A stretch of 64,000 nt of DNA from Dastarcus helophoroides (GCA_028583605.1 CM053333.1:13601638-13665637), one strand, 5' to 3'. Positions 1 to 12,056 are shown, counted from the stretch's first letter. Program-made: numbers and translations. Notes: a model not told the origin generated them from the letters alone.

Positions 1-33
1 GATTCCCCCGCTTTCCCCTATCATTCCCTACAG

Positions 34-3000
34 CTCAAACATAATTTTGACTAGACCGATGGCGCCGTTCGTACCATTCAATGACGAGAGGACAGAGCGC
101 GACGAAGAAGAAGATGCACAGCCGAATAACGACCGAATGGTGTTCTGCAGCAGACGCACCAACTTAAGGTCGTTTTTCGAAGAGGCGCTCAACCAACAAA
201 TCGCGTCGCTGTCGAATAATCAGCAAGGTGAGCCGGAAAACGTTACCGAGAATGCAACTCAAACGACACAAACGGATGCTGCGGGGGATTCGACCGCCGC
301 GCAAAACAACGACGTTGTGATGAACGAGCCCGGTACCAGTACTACAACTGGAGAAGATGTCCCGGAAGGTGTCGACCCTTCGTTCCTGGCAGCGATTCCA
401 CCAGAGATGAGGCGCGAAGTGCTCGAGCAGCATCGTATGCTTAATATTCAGCAGCGCATAGCAGCTTCCGTCACAACTAATCCGGACCAACCCGCCGGAT
501 CGACAGAAGTTAGCCCGGAATTTTTGGCAGCGCTACCGCCGGCGCTTCAGGAAGAAGTACTGACGCAGCAGCGACTAGAGCAACAAAGACAAGCTGCTTC
601 GAGGGCCAACCCAAATGAACCAGTGGACGCTGGCGCGTTCTTCGAAACGCTGCAGCCGTCGCTGCGCACTATGATTTTATCCGATATGGAGGATTCGCAA
701 ATGTCAGCCTTACCACCGGATTTGGCAGCAGAAGCGCAAAATCTACGGCGCGATTTGGAAGCGAGAAACAGGCAGATGGTGCAAGAGCGTTTCTTACAGA
801 ATAATCTCTCCACGATCATACGCCACTCCACAAGGGGGAGAATCCCAAATCACTCGAGTACGTTCCTCCCGCAGCGCGCGCAATGGAGCTCTTGGAGCAG
901 CAGGGATTTGATGAATAACCCCCCAATGGGGCAAAATGCCAATATGAAGATCAAAGGCCGTCAGTTGTTGGACCACGAAGGGCTTTGCTGCTTACTAGTA
1001 CTACTCTTTACCGAGGATCCCCACCTTAATAAGTTGCGGTTGCACAGGGTCATCAGAAACTTATGTTACCATGGACCCACCAGAGAGTGGATAGTGAACG
1101 CTCTTTTATCCATCATAGAGAGAAGTGTCCATATAAAACCGGATGAAAACTTGAATAAGCCATCGAGGAAACTACCCAAGCCGGGTCCCTTATCGAGCAA
1201 ATTAATGACTGATGCCAAATTACTTCAAAACGGCGGCAACTGGCTCAATATTCGCATGGAGGCGGCTCTGGGTTGCTCCGCCAATGTCTTCATCGTAACA
1301 AGAGGTCCGGGAAAACGAAGCGAGCGCTCCGCTATAGCGAACGTCTCTATTCATCCCCAGGCGGCCCCGATCATTTGCAAAAACGCCCTCGAGGTCCTAA
1401 TCTCCCTATCGAAAGCCTTTCCGGCCAGTTTGCTTCCGCTCAAGTGCAAAGACGAGGAAAAGAACGCCATCCTACCCGTCAAAGTAAAAACGGACGGCAA
1501 CACGGACTTCTGGGACATGCTCCTAAAACTAGACTCTGCGAATACCAAAAAAGGGAAGAGTCTGGCTAAAGGCAGCAACTCCAATTTGTCTTCAGATTCG
1601 GACGGTTTGGTCAGTTTTGAGCAGTCTGTGTTTGGACAGCTGCTGAACATGTTAGCTTCGCCGGTTATATTTAGGAACACACAGCTGACTGATAACTTGC
1701 TGAGACTACTATCTGTGATAACTTCTGGTATGCCCGAATTAACCAAATCTCAGACTAATTCCAAGACGAAAAATAAGAACCAAAAGTTTGAGAGCTTTAT
1801 AACACCCACTAACGCCATCAATTTGGCCGTTAACGTGATCACTTATAAAAGCTGCTCTGAGGAAGGTCTTGAGTACATCACCAACCTGCTTCTGAATTTG
1901 GCCAATTCCTCGTTGGAAATGAGTTACTTGGTAAGTTGATTCTAGTGTATAATGAATGCGGTCTCTTTGAGACAATTTTTATTTGCAATGTAGTGTCCCA
2001 ATTTCGTATCCAGGGACGGTTGCCTTTTCTTTGTAACCATTTTTTTTACTGATTGTAATTGTTGCAGATATTAAATTTACTCTTGAATGGAGCAAAACGA
2101 ATCGGTGAAATAGTGAGAGAACAAATTCAGGAGATGCTTAAGGAACTTCAAAATCTGAATAATGTGCAAAAGAGAAAGCTCGGGGAAGAATCGAACCCTT
2201 CAACTTCAAAGGGTACCATAGCCAACAGGTTTACCAAAGAAACTGTAGTCATAACTGCATCAACTAAAGTTAAGTCTTCATGCGAATTACAACTACCATC
2301 CATGGTGCCTCTAACATCAAAGTCTTCGAGCCAAGTGTTCTTTTTGAGAATACTACGGGTCATTGTAAATATTAGGCATTCTATTAAACAGATGATGAAA
2401 CGCGGAGGTGAGTTGTGTGTGAAGGAATTCGATGAACATAACTCGTCTTTGTCGATTTTAGGCGATTCATCATCCAATTTCCAAGATTTGCCCGCTTTAA
2501 GTGATCAACTTAGTAGTCTAGATAATCTATGGGATACTTTAAGTCAGTGCCTTCTTGAATTAGAACATACCCCAGATCATCATGCCGTCCTTGTTTTACA
2601 AGTGAGTTTTATTTCAAAACTGAAGGAGCTTGAATGTACTATTATGTTAATTTTTTTGCCAGCCCGCCGTCGAAGCGTTTTTCCTGGTGCACTCGCCCCA
2701 ACAAGGTTTGACGAAAGTCAAAGAGCCAACCGCCGAAGAAGAGCAGCCTTCCAGTTCCCAAACTGAAGGAACAGGCACTTCAGGTACTTCAGGCACTTCA
2801 GGCACTTCGGGCGAATCCGGCATAATACCAAGCCAAAGCTCTGATACCTCCACGACTACGACAACCACGACCGCCACCACAACCACGACTTCGGAATCTG
2901 ACATTGTCAGTTCGGATAGCAGTCAGAAATCAGTGGTTCCTCCAGAACAGCAGAAATTCTTGAATTTCGCCGAGAAGCACAGAACTGTGCTAAATCAGAT

Positions 3001-5633
3001 ATTGAGGCAGAGTACGGCGCATTTGGCAGATGGGCCTTTTGCCGTACTGGTGGACCACACGAGGATATTAGACTTTGATATCAAGAGGAGGTACTTTAGG
3101 ACCGAGTTGGAAAGGATGGATCGCGGGGTCCGCAGAGAGGAAACGGCTGTTCATGTGCGTAGGAGTCACATTTTCGAGGATTCTTTCAGAGAATTGTACA
3201 GGAGAAGCGCGGAGGAATGGAAAAATAGATTCTACATTGTTTTTGAAGGTAAATACAAATCTCGAATTTTCGCAAAATCTCTGCAACTTTCATCACTTTT
3301 CTATTTTTTTCTCTAAATTTTTGACATCCCAAAATATTTTTTTTTGTTCTCAATTTATTCAAAATTTCGACTTTTTCCTGCAAATTTCTGTTTTTAAAAA
3401 TTTTGGCAATTTTTAAAGTTTGAACTTTTTTGAGAACCATGACTTGATAATTTCTTTTTTGGATTTTCAACCTTTATTGAAAATTAAACTTTTTTAATTT
3501 TTGCTTTAAAAAAAAGTAGACTTTGAAAGTTTGAGTTTTTGAAAATGTCGGATTTTTAAAAAAATGCAATTTTAGAATTCCCCTCCCCCATCTTTTTTTT
3601 TTTTCAAAAGTTCGGTCTATTTTGGTAATTTTGACTCATCTTTAATATTTTGATTTTTTTGCAAGACTTTGACATTGACAATTTCCATTCTTTGAAAATG
3701 TCCACAATTTTTACCAAAACGTTTCAGTTTGTACTTGATTGAAAAAAGTTACAAAAATTTCAAAAAAAAAAAAATCTAAATTTCAGGAAGTCTAAATAAA
3801 AAAAAATGGGTGTAACTGCTCTTTTGTAAAATGTCCTGAAATGTTTTTGACTGGTTTTGACTTATTTTTGCAAAGTTACAGCGATTCTTTGTATTTTGGG
3901 GTACTTATAATAGTAAATCTCATTTCTACTTTATGTTAAAATTTAATTTGCAGAGGAGGAAGGTCAAGACGCCGGCGGTCTTCTTCGGGAATGGTATGTA
4001 ATAATATCCAGGGACATTTTCAATCCGATGTACGCGTTATTCACCGTTTCACCTGGAGACAGGGTAACCTATATGATTAATTCCGCTAGTCACTATAACC
4101 CGAATCACTTGTGCTATTACAAATTCGTGGGACGAGTCATTGGTAAGAGTTCCTTTAATTAAAGCCTCATCAACTAACGTCGACCTGTTTCAGCCAAAGC
4201 TATTTACGACAATAAATTATTAGAATGTTACTTCACTCGTTCCTTTTATAAACACATTTTGGGTATCCCCGTCAAATACACAGATATGGAAAGTGAAGAT
4301 TATAGCTTTTACAACAGCTTGGTTTACATAATGGAGAATAATATAAATAACCTTGGTTTGGATCTTACCTTTAGTACAGAGATTAACGAATTTGGTGTAA
4401 CAGATACCAGAGATTTGATTCCAAACGGGCGAAATGTTGTAGTGACTGAGGAAAACAAAATGGAATATATTAGACTTTCTTGCCAAATGAAAATGACCGG
4501 TGCTATTAAACAACAGTAAGTATCAATCACTATCGTGTTTTAGATCTCATCTTTTTCTTTTTAGATTGAACGCTTTCCTGGAGGGTTTCTATGATATAAT
4601 TCCAATGCGCCTTATCTCGATTTTCAATGAGCAGGAATTGGAGTTGCTCATATCTGGTTTACCAAACGTTGACATCGATGATTTGAAGGCAAATACGGAA
4701 TACCACAAATACCAAGCAAATTCGTTACAGGTAATTTTCAGTAATTCGGCGTTTGAACAGAGATTGTTTGAAAATTTCGACCTTGTTCTGTAAATTTCGA
4801 GCATAAACTCAAAAAGCGGACATTTTTTTTCAAATATTTGTGAAACATTGACAATTGAATTGAAATTTGCTTTGAAAAAACGAAATTTTGAGGAAAAATG
4901 TTATATCTTTTAAAAACACTCCAATGTTATAAGAAAAATCAAAAAATTTTGAATTGGGAATTTTTAAAAAATAAAATCTTGAAAAAACATTTTCATAAAA
5001 TAAATTGACTTTTACAATGACATTTTGACTTAGTAATCAAGATACGGAAATTAAAGCCAGTTTTGATTTTAAAAGAAAAAACTTAAAATTTTGAGACATA
5101 ATGCAAATAACTTTAAATGTTGCCTTCTTTCTTCTCGAAATTTTGAAATAATTTTAAATTCTACAAAACAAGACGAAGTTGCAATTAATATTGTGAGAAA
5201 AAAAAAACTTCCAAATTAAGCTTTTATCTTAAAATTATGAGATTAAAATCGACATATTATGAAACATGACAAATTTTATTGTTTCAGATTCAGTGGTTCT
5301 GGAGGGCTTTAAGGTCGTTCGATCAAGCCGACCGGGCGAAATTTTTGCAGTTTGTTACTGGTACATCCAAAGTACCTTTACAGGGTTTTGCAGCTTTAGA
5401 AGGGATGAATGGGGTTCAGAAATTCCAGATACACAGAGATGACCGATCCACAGATAGATTACCGTCTGCGCATACATGGTAATTTTTTTTTACTCTATTT
5501 TAATCGATTCATTAATGAATTATGTTGCAGTTTCAACCAATTAGATCTTCCTGTATACGAAACTTATGATAAGTTACGTTCCTACCTGCTAAAGGCAATT
5601 CATGAGTGTTCTGAAGGTTTCGGCTTTGCTTAA
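34..5633 (+). CDS. HUWE1: HUWE1 HECT-type E3 ubiquitin ligase, C-terminal 1,328 residues (5' partial, eight exons)
   Basis: HUWE1 is a giant HECT ligase that charges its own cysteine with ubiquitin from an E2 and passes it to substrates in cytoplasm and nucleus. Exons from splice sites and frame: 34-1930, 2068-2601, 2663-3248, 3954-4142, 4194-4515, 4565-4730, 5288-5478, 5531-5633; they join without a frame break to TAA 5631-5633. Exon 34-1930 encodes an acidic stretch and ubiquitin-binding motifs ([17 protein letters not shown] near 370-425, [17 protein letters not shown] near 510-560, a third near 630-720). Exon 2663-3248 encodes Gly-Thr-Ser and Thr runs, then the start of the HECT domain ([22 protein letters not shown]). 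Later exons give [42 protein letters not shown] and the catalytic site SAHTC-FNQLDLP. The end, ECSEGFGFA, matches the usual HECT terminus. The full protein is over 4,000 residues, so about 70% (WWE, UBA, armadillo regions) lies upstream of the window. No frameshift or stop was seen; it looks functional. Confidence 0.98.
3249..3953 (+). other. HUWE1 intron, T-rich diffuse repeat
   Basis: This 705-bp phase-1 intron lies between donor GTAAAT and acceptor TTTGCAG. It is filled with the same AAATTTCGACTTTTT-type words that fill the intergenic DNA. No gene or element was seen in it. Most other HUWE1 introns in view are under 140 bp. Confidence 0.85.
4731..5287 (+). other. HUWE1 intron, AT-rich diffuse repeat
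   Basis: This 557-bp phase-0 intron runs from donor GTAATT to acceptor TTTCAG. It is AT-rich with GAAATTTTGA-type words and holds no recognisable gene. It separates the exon ending [10 protein letters not shown] from the one starting IQWFW. Confidence 0.85.
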
Positions 5634-6135
5634 AAATTCTATTGTATTTAAGACTGAAAAAAGTGTTAAATTCTTGTTAATATCAGTAGGTAGTTTTACT
5701 TTGTAAATAAAATATATAATTGTACAGATGAAACAGTGTAAAATAATTATTTTTAATTTAAAGAAATATATATACATATTATATATATATTTGAGTTGCA
5801 ACAGTTTATTTCTGCGTGTGCGTATCGAGTTACATTATTGTAAATTATTTATTGGAAGGCACATGTATTTTTGTAAAGAGCCTCAAAAGGGCGGTCCGAG
5901 CGTGATAGAATGAATTTGAGTACTCAGATTCACTCCTAATTATTTTCTTCTCTTAATTATTTTTATTTATAGAGTTATCCTTCTTAATAATTGTTATTGT
6001 AGAATTTTTTAAATATTGTTTTATAAGCCATCGTCTCAGTTTTGTTGCATACATTTAATTGGCTATAATTTAATTTTAACTTTGTATTAAATTATTTGTG
6101 ATTAATTTTCAATAAAACTATTTCTTAAATCCAAC
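5634..6135 (+). other. HUWE1 3' UTR with two candidate poly(A) signals
   Basis: After the stop the sequence is AT-rich but lacks the diffuse GAAATTTTC repeats for about 500 bases, as expected for transcribed 3' UTR. AATAAA hexamers lie at 5706-5711 and 6111-6116, suggesting a short (about 90 nt) and a long (about 490 nt) 3' UTR. The real cleavage site cannot be seen from sequence alone. Confidence 0.6.
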
Positions 6136-6579
6136 TTATTTTTATTCAAGATTAGATTGAAAATAAAAAATTTATATAATTTTAATTTGCATATATAAAA
6201 TATAAATCATTAATTATTTTTAAGAAGTCTTCAGATTTTGTTTAATCAACTGCAAAAGGCGATATTAATGAAAGTGAATTGTTAAAAAATCTATCTTTTG
6301 ATAATGTATTAATCAGAAACTGTCAACTTGCCAAATTGTGTCATTGGGCTAAAATATCGATTTTTATTAAAATAAATTTCGTTTTCTTTAAAAGTACAAT
6401 TACAAATATCAGCTAGTGTAATTAGATCTTAATTGTGAAAATATCCAAATCAGTACACCCAGACGTATTGGATAAAATTTGACATTCTTAATTTAAAACA
6501 TCCTATGGAACTTCTCAATGATTGACTTTTGTCAGGAAAATCGTTTACAGTAACATTCAAAACCCTAATACAGTGAAAA
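6136..6579. other. AT-rich intergenic DNA, nothing recognised
   Basis: No open frame of note, no terminal repeat and no tandem structure was found. The diffuse repeat begins gradually at about 6580. Confidence 0.5.
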
Positions 6580-7336
6580 TTCCAATTTTAAACGCAAAAT
6601 GTTAAGTAGAAATGATTTGAAAAGTAAAATCTATATTCGAAATTCTGAGAAAAAGTCTAAATTTAAACTTTAAATTTGGAATTTCGAGAATAAATTAAGA
6701 GAAAAAAAATCGACATTCTGAGTAATGTTGACATTTTGGGATCGAGAAATTTCCTAGTACAAAACGAAATTCGAAGTTGAAGTTTTGAGAATAAAGTCTT
6801 AATTAAAAAAAACCTTTATGCTTTTAATTTGAACTCAAAATTATGAGAAAAAAGTACAAATTTCAAGTTCGAGTTAAACTAAACTTTTTTAGCCAAGTAT
6901 TGAGATAAAGTAGAACTTTGAGGTCAAAGTTGAGACTTTGAGATTTTTATCAAAATTTTAATATTAATTCCTGTAAACTTTGAGATTGAATTTAATATTT
7001 GACTGAAAACTGGATATTTTAAAGCAAAAGCTGAGATTTTGAACTTCTAGTCGCACTCATCAGCTTGGTCCTAATAATTTCCTGTTCAAACTTGAAATTT
7101 GACTTTTTTCTAAAATTTCGATTCAAATTTTGAACTTCGATTTACTCATTTTGAAATCAAAATTCGACCTTTTTCCAAAATTTAGATAAAAATTCAAAAT
7201 CTTATAAAATAGTCAAAATTTACAAAATGCCAAATTCTCAAAAATAGTCGAAATTTCGAAAAACGTCGAACTTTTCAGTAAATATTTTCGAAAATCAAAA
7301 TTTTAAAAATAGTCAAATTTACAGCAAATCCAAATA
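6580..7336. repeat. Diffuse A-rich degenerate repeat
   Basis: Many variants of words such as AAAATTCGAAGTTGAA and TTTGAGAATAAAGTC recur at loose 20-30-base spacing. The + strand is A-rich up to about 7000, then mixed. No coding sequence or element boundary was seen. Confidence 0.55.
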
Positions 7337-7486
7337 CAATCAAACCTGTCTAAGCCAGAACACAATGGGTCTGCAGTTTCATTCTGGCTTGTACAATTAT
7401 ATAAACGAAAGCAAACGGCACACAAAATATTCCCTCATAGACAGGATTTCGTCTTATGGGGAATCCAGCTTAAGCAGGTTTGATTG
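7337..7486. mobile_element. 150-bp MITE with TA target duplication, pogo/Tigger-like ends
   Basis: The left end CAATCAAACCTGTCTAAGCC is matched in inverted orientation by the right end (reverse complement starts CAATCAAACCTGCTTAAGC). A TA dinucleotide flanks each end (7335-7336 and 7487-7488). The inside is non-coding. TA insertion and ends of this kind are typical of non-autonomous Tc1/mariner/pogo elements; the pogo assignment is an inference from the look of the ends. The element interrupts diffuse A-rich repeat on both sides. Confidence 0.75.
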
Positions 7487-9405
7487 TATATTCAAATAAG
7501 TCGAAATTTTCAGGCTCAAAATTTTCAAAAATTTAAATTTCAAGTAAGTCGAAATTTTTAGCCAAAATATCGAGAAACAGTAGTCCTAAAAATAGCCGGA
7601 ATTCACGAAAAGGCCAGTTTTCAAAAAAGTTCGAAATGTTCCAAAAAGTCGAAATTTTCAAGAATAAAAATTTCAAAAACGTTGAAATTTTCAAATATAA
7701 GATTGTCGAGCTCAAAAAAGTCGAAATTTCCAGAAAAAGTAGTGGATATTACAAAAAAAGGCCAAATTTTCAAAAAAGTCGAACGTTATAACAAATCGCA
7801 ATTTTCAAAAAAGTCTTATTACAATAATGGTGAAATCTTCAAAGGGCCAGTGTTAAAAAAAAAATTAAATTAAAAAAATTTTAAATTTGAAAACACTGAC
7901 ATTTTCAAAAAATCCAAACATTTTAAAATAAGTCGAATTCCAAATTAACATCTTCAAAAAATTAAGTATTTCGATAAAAACTGGAAATCTTCCAAAAAAA
8001 TTGAATTTGCAAAACAATTCAAGAAAAGGTCGAAGATTCCAGAAAAAGTGGACTTTTTAAAACAATCGAATTATTCAAAAAGTCGAAATTTTCAAAACAA
8101 GGCGAACTTTTTAAGAAAATCGAAATTTATGAAGGATTGGAATTTTAAAAAAGTTAAGATTCTCGAAATAATCGAAATTTTCAGCAGGGGTTTTTAAAAG
8201 GCAAAATATTACAAAATTAAAGTTAAAATTTTTAAAAATACAAGTCAAAATACAAAAAATGTTGATAATTTCAAATCAAAATTTTAGAAAATAAAGTTTA
8301 AAAAATTTTTTTTTACAAAAGTCATGTTACAAAAAAATTACACACAATATTTTTAAATAAAGATTTTAGAAAAAAAAGTGTCGAATTTTTCAAAAAAATT
8401 ACATTACAAAAAAGTCGAAATTTCCAAAAGGTCAATATTTTAAAAATCTAAATTTTCAAAAAAGTCAAAATTAAAAAAAAAGAAGTTTTCAAACAAAAGT
8501 GGAAATTTTCAAAAAAGTCGTAACATTTCAAAACAAAGTCGCATTCTTCAAAGTAATCGAAATTTTCAAATAAAAGTAACAACTCAAAAATGTCAAGATT
8601 CCCAGAAAAAAACTTTTCTTAAAAGAATCGGTTTTTTTCAAAAGGTTGAAATTTAAAAAAAAGTGCAATCTTCTAAAAGCATAAATTTTTGAAAAAAGTT
8701 GGAATTTAGAAAATAGTTGACATTTTTAAAATAATCGGGATTTTTAATTTGAAATGTAAAAAGTCAAAATTTTGAACAAAGAGATCTTGAATAAGTCTCA
8801 ATTTTCAAAATAAGCCAAATTTTAGGATATGGTCGAATTTACAAAATCTTGAAAAACATCGAAGTTTTCAATCGAATTTGTTTAAAAATTCAAAATTTTC
8901 AAAAAAAGTCGAAATTATCGAGAAAAATAAAAAATTTTCAACAATGTCGAAAATTACAGACAAAATTTTCAAGGCGAAATTTTGAAACAGTAAAAATATT
9001 GAAAGACTCACAATTTTCAAAATAAGTCAATGGAGAGAAAAAAATCGAAATTTTGAATAAAATGGTAGGTTTCTAAAAAACAGTGAACATTTTGAAATGT
9101 TGAAATTTTTAGTTGAAATTTAAAATAAATCAAAATTTTGAAAGTCAAAATTTTCAAAAGAAGTCGAAACTTCAAGAAAAAATCGAAATTTTAAAATAGG
9201 GTTTTTTAAAAAAGTGGAAATTTTGAAAGTAAAATTTTCAAATTAAGTCGAAGAGTTGGAAAGAATATCGAAATTTTGACTAAAGTGGGAGTTTTGAAAT
9301 GTCTTAATTTCAAAAAAAGTTGAAATTTAAAAGAAAAGTCGAAATATTCACAAAGGGTAAAAAATTTCAAAATTAAGAATATTTGAAATTTCATCTCTCA
9401 ACCTT
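7487..9405. repeat. Diffuse A-rich repeat array (GTCGAAATTTTCAAAA words)
   Basis: About 1.9 kb is made almost wholly of variants of a roughly 18-20-base word, GTCGAAATTTTCAAAAAA, with strong A bias on the + strand. Spacing is irregular and copies are heavily mutated, so this is not a clean satellite. Short open frames here are artefacts of the word composition. Confidence 0.75.
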
Positions 9406-9700
9406 TATTTTAGATATGTTGACATTTTTGAAAATTCCTGCTTTTTATGAATATTTCGAATTTTAATCAATTGTTTTAAGGAATTTCGACTTTTTTGAAA
9501 ATTTCGACTTTTTTCAAAAATTTGGAGTTTTTGAAATTTTGTCTGAACTTTTTGGAAAAAGGATGAAATCTTCAAAATTGTTAAAGTTTTCAAAAAAGTC
9601 GAAATTCGACATTTTTTGAAAATTTCTGGTTCCAGTCGAAATTTGGGAAAAAAGTTTCCAAATTTATAATTTAAATTTCAGCTTTAATTTCGTTGGGACT
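9406..9700. repeat. Diffuse T-rich repeat, strand switch of the same word
   Basis: At about 9406 the composition flips: the word now reads TTTTGAAAATTTCGACTTTTT on the + strand, the reverse complement of the preceding block. The switch is abrupt, within tens of bases. Confidence 0.65.
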
Positions 9701-9705
9701 TTCAT

Positions 9706-10481
9706 CTGAAAATTTTTATTTTAGTTTAATAGACAAAAACACAAACCGTACAATAATGAGCAGGCAAATTGCCAATAGGAGTAAGGCCAAAAAATATAAA
9801 AAGAAGGATAAATCGCGGAAGTTCAAAAATGAAAATTTTTTGAAGATACGGAATCCTGATCTTGCTTTTGGAGCTAACAACTACTTTAATTAAAAATAAA
9901 TTGCTGAAGCCAAAACTTTTAAAAATGCTAATAGGAACAATTGATATTTTCACCGGGACGGAGGTCCCTACTTTATCGTAGTGAGGAGGCTTGAGGGCTC
10001 TCAATCTAAAGTGTAAGCTCTATACCGAGGAATGCATGATTAAAGGGGAGTTACATCAGGAAGAGGCATGTGAGATACCGAACAACCGATAAAATTAAAT
10101 ATTTTCCTAGACTGGACTCCGAAAGTGTTATAAAGATCCAAATGAAGCAAAAGACATTTTTACCAACCAGCTCGGTACTGCAAGGTAGGCGAAAATATCA
10201 ATTGATCGTATTAAAATTTTTAAAAATTGTAGCTTCAGAAATTACTTTTTAATTAAAATATGAACTCTATAAACTACCGTATTTTGAACAAACATCCGCA
10301 CCCTAAGCAAGATCAGAATTTCGTGCCTCTGAAAATTTTTCCTTTTTAAACTTTCGCGATTAAACTCCAAATTTTTTCTTCTTTCCTCTTTATTTTTTGG
10401 CTTTACTCCTACTGACAATTTGTCAGCTCATTATTCTGGGAGTAGTGTTTTTGTCTGTGAAATTAAAATACAATTTTTCAG
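9706..10481. mobile_element. Foldback element with about 80-bp inverted arms
   Basis: The arm at about 9706-9790 (reverse complement has TTACTCCTATTGGCAATTTG and GTGTTTTTGTCT) is matched by about 10397-10481 (TTTACTCCTACTGACAATTT and GTGTTTTTGTCT), roughly 80% identical. The 600-bp interior is not diffuse repeat and contains a short motif CTACTTTATCGTAGTGAGG near 9970, but no protein was recognised. Target duplications were not found. It could be a non-autonomous DNA element or an inverted duplication. Confidence 0.6.
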
Positions 10482-10797
10482 TGTATAGTTTAAACGAAAT
10501 GAAAGTTGATATTTTAATTTCGTTTAAATTCGGAAACATTTTTTCCGAAATTTCGACTTTAACCAGAAATTTTGAAAAAATATCGCATTTTACTTTTTTG
10601 AAAATTTCAACAATTTTAAAACTTCGATCCTTTTCCAGAAAGTTAAGACAAAATTTCGAATATTTAAAATTTTTGAAAAAAGGTGAAAATTTTGAAAAAA
10701 GTCTAAATTCTGAAAAAAATTTCAATGAAAGTCGAAATTATTCTTCATTGTGGACTCTTGTTGGTCTCCTATATTTCATTTTCCCCCCCTATTCTGT
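10482..10797. repeat. Diffuse repeat block
   Basis: AAATTTTGAAAAAA and TTTCGACTTT words fill this stretch. Nothing else was recognised. Confidence 0.5.
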
Positions 10798-10950
10798 GTA
10801 AAATAAACAAATCTATTTTTGTTAGCTGTCATGAGGTGACGTTTTAAGAATTTAGATATCACGAAAATGTTTCAGAATATTGTCAACTTTCATTACTAAA
10901 ACTTTAAATATATTTCCAAACTAGGTCGCAGATATGTTACATAAAATTAA
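10798..10950 (-). mobile_element. 3' UTR fragment of a Jockey-like LINE
   Basis: Read on the minus strand, this segment matches the 3' end of the Jockey-like LINE at 52725-52870: both contain CATGTTTATTA- or CATTATTAATTTTAT-like starts, ACGACCCAGTTTGGAAATAT or its variant, TTGACAATATTCT, GTGATATCTAAAT and CTCATGACAG in the same order. No coding part is left here. It is a 5'-truncated dead copy. Confidence 0.65.
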
Positions 10951-11398
10951 TAATGAAAGTCGAAATTGTCAAAAAAATTTAAATATTCCAAATTCTGAAT
11001 TTTTCCGAAACTTTCGCCTCTTTTTTTGCATATTTAACACATTTTAAAATTTCTACTCCCACTTTAGTCAAGGTTTCGCTATTTGCTAGAATTCTTGACT
11101 TATTTTGAAAATGTTGACTTTCAAAATTTCGACTTTTTTTTTGAAAATTTCCACATTTCAGGATTTCTACTTTTTCAGAAAAAAATTCCGCTTTAAAATT
11201 CGGATTTTTTTTGTAAAGAATACTGACTTAATTTGAAAATTCCGACTTTCAAATTTTTGATTTTTTTTAAAACTATATTCTTTAAAATTTAAACTGCAAA
11301 TTTCAACATTTCAAAATGTCCACTTTTTAAAACTTTATTCAAAATTTCGATTTTTTTTTTGGAACTTTGGACTTATTTTGACAATTTTGACTTTTTAA
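10951..11398. repeat. Diffuse T-rich repeat
   Basis: GACTTTTTTTGAAAATTTC words dominate up to the TA (11399-11400) where the mariner element inserted. Confidence 0.6.
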
Positions 11399-12056
11399 TA
11401 CGAGGGTAAATCAAATATGAACCGGAATTTCTACCATGTCGCCATGAGGGCGTCGGTACTGTGCGCATACTCTTAGATATGTTAGGTGCGGATATCACGT
11501 GACTTCCTGCGCTCAAGCGAATTCCGTTCTTGCCGTTCGTCAGTTGTAAATACAATGAGTGAGCAAGAGGTTCATCCGCACGTTGAAAGCGTAAAGCCGG
11601 CCAAAATTCTTAGTAGACTAGAAGCACAGTTTGGGGATACTTGTTTGAAGAAAACTCAAGTGTATGAATGGCACAAAAAATTTTTGGAAGAACGAAATCA
11701 AGTTGAACATAAACCCCATGCCCGTCCTTCTCGGACCAGAGTGACTGCGGACAAGATTAACGCTGTTCAACGCCCTTTGAAAGGTGATGGCCATTTAACT
11801 GTTGGTGAAATTGCAGCTCAGATAGGGATAAACTTTGGGAGTGCTCAATCCATCATTACAGATTATTATTATCACTATGGGGTCGGTCATCCCTGCAGCA
11901 CTGAAGCTATCGCTTATTGTGCCCCCCACGATTATCTCTTAATAGGCCCGTTCATTTGAAAAATTTCAGAACCTCCTTTATGGGTGTCTCCGCTATTGTC
12001 TTTGGTTCAGTCAGAGCATTCCCAAAGCTGGAATGTCTATCCCTTGCCAGAGCCAG

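Noticed and set aside
2647..2904. Minus-strand Val/Pro/Glu-rich frame
   Set aside because: It is the antisense of the Thr- and Gly-Thr-Ser-coding repeats of HUWE1.
5728..5913. Open frame in the HUWE1 3' UTR
   Set aside because: Low-complexity Ile/Tyr/Lys composition after the stop and a poly(A) signal; no family resemblance.
7487..9405. Short regularly recurring words, possible CRISPR array
   Set aside because: Words are degenerate and irregularly spaced with no unique spacers, and the genome is eukaryotic.
9726..10004. Minus-strand 92-codon frame in the foldback element
   Set aside because: No known motif; it spans arm and interior and includes diffuse repeat words.
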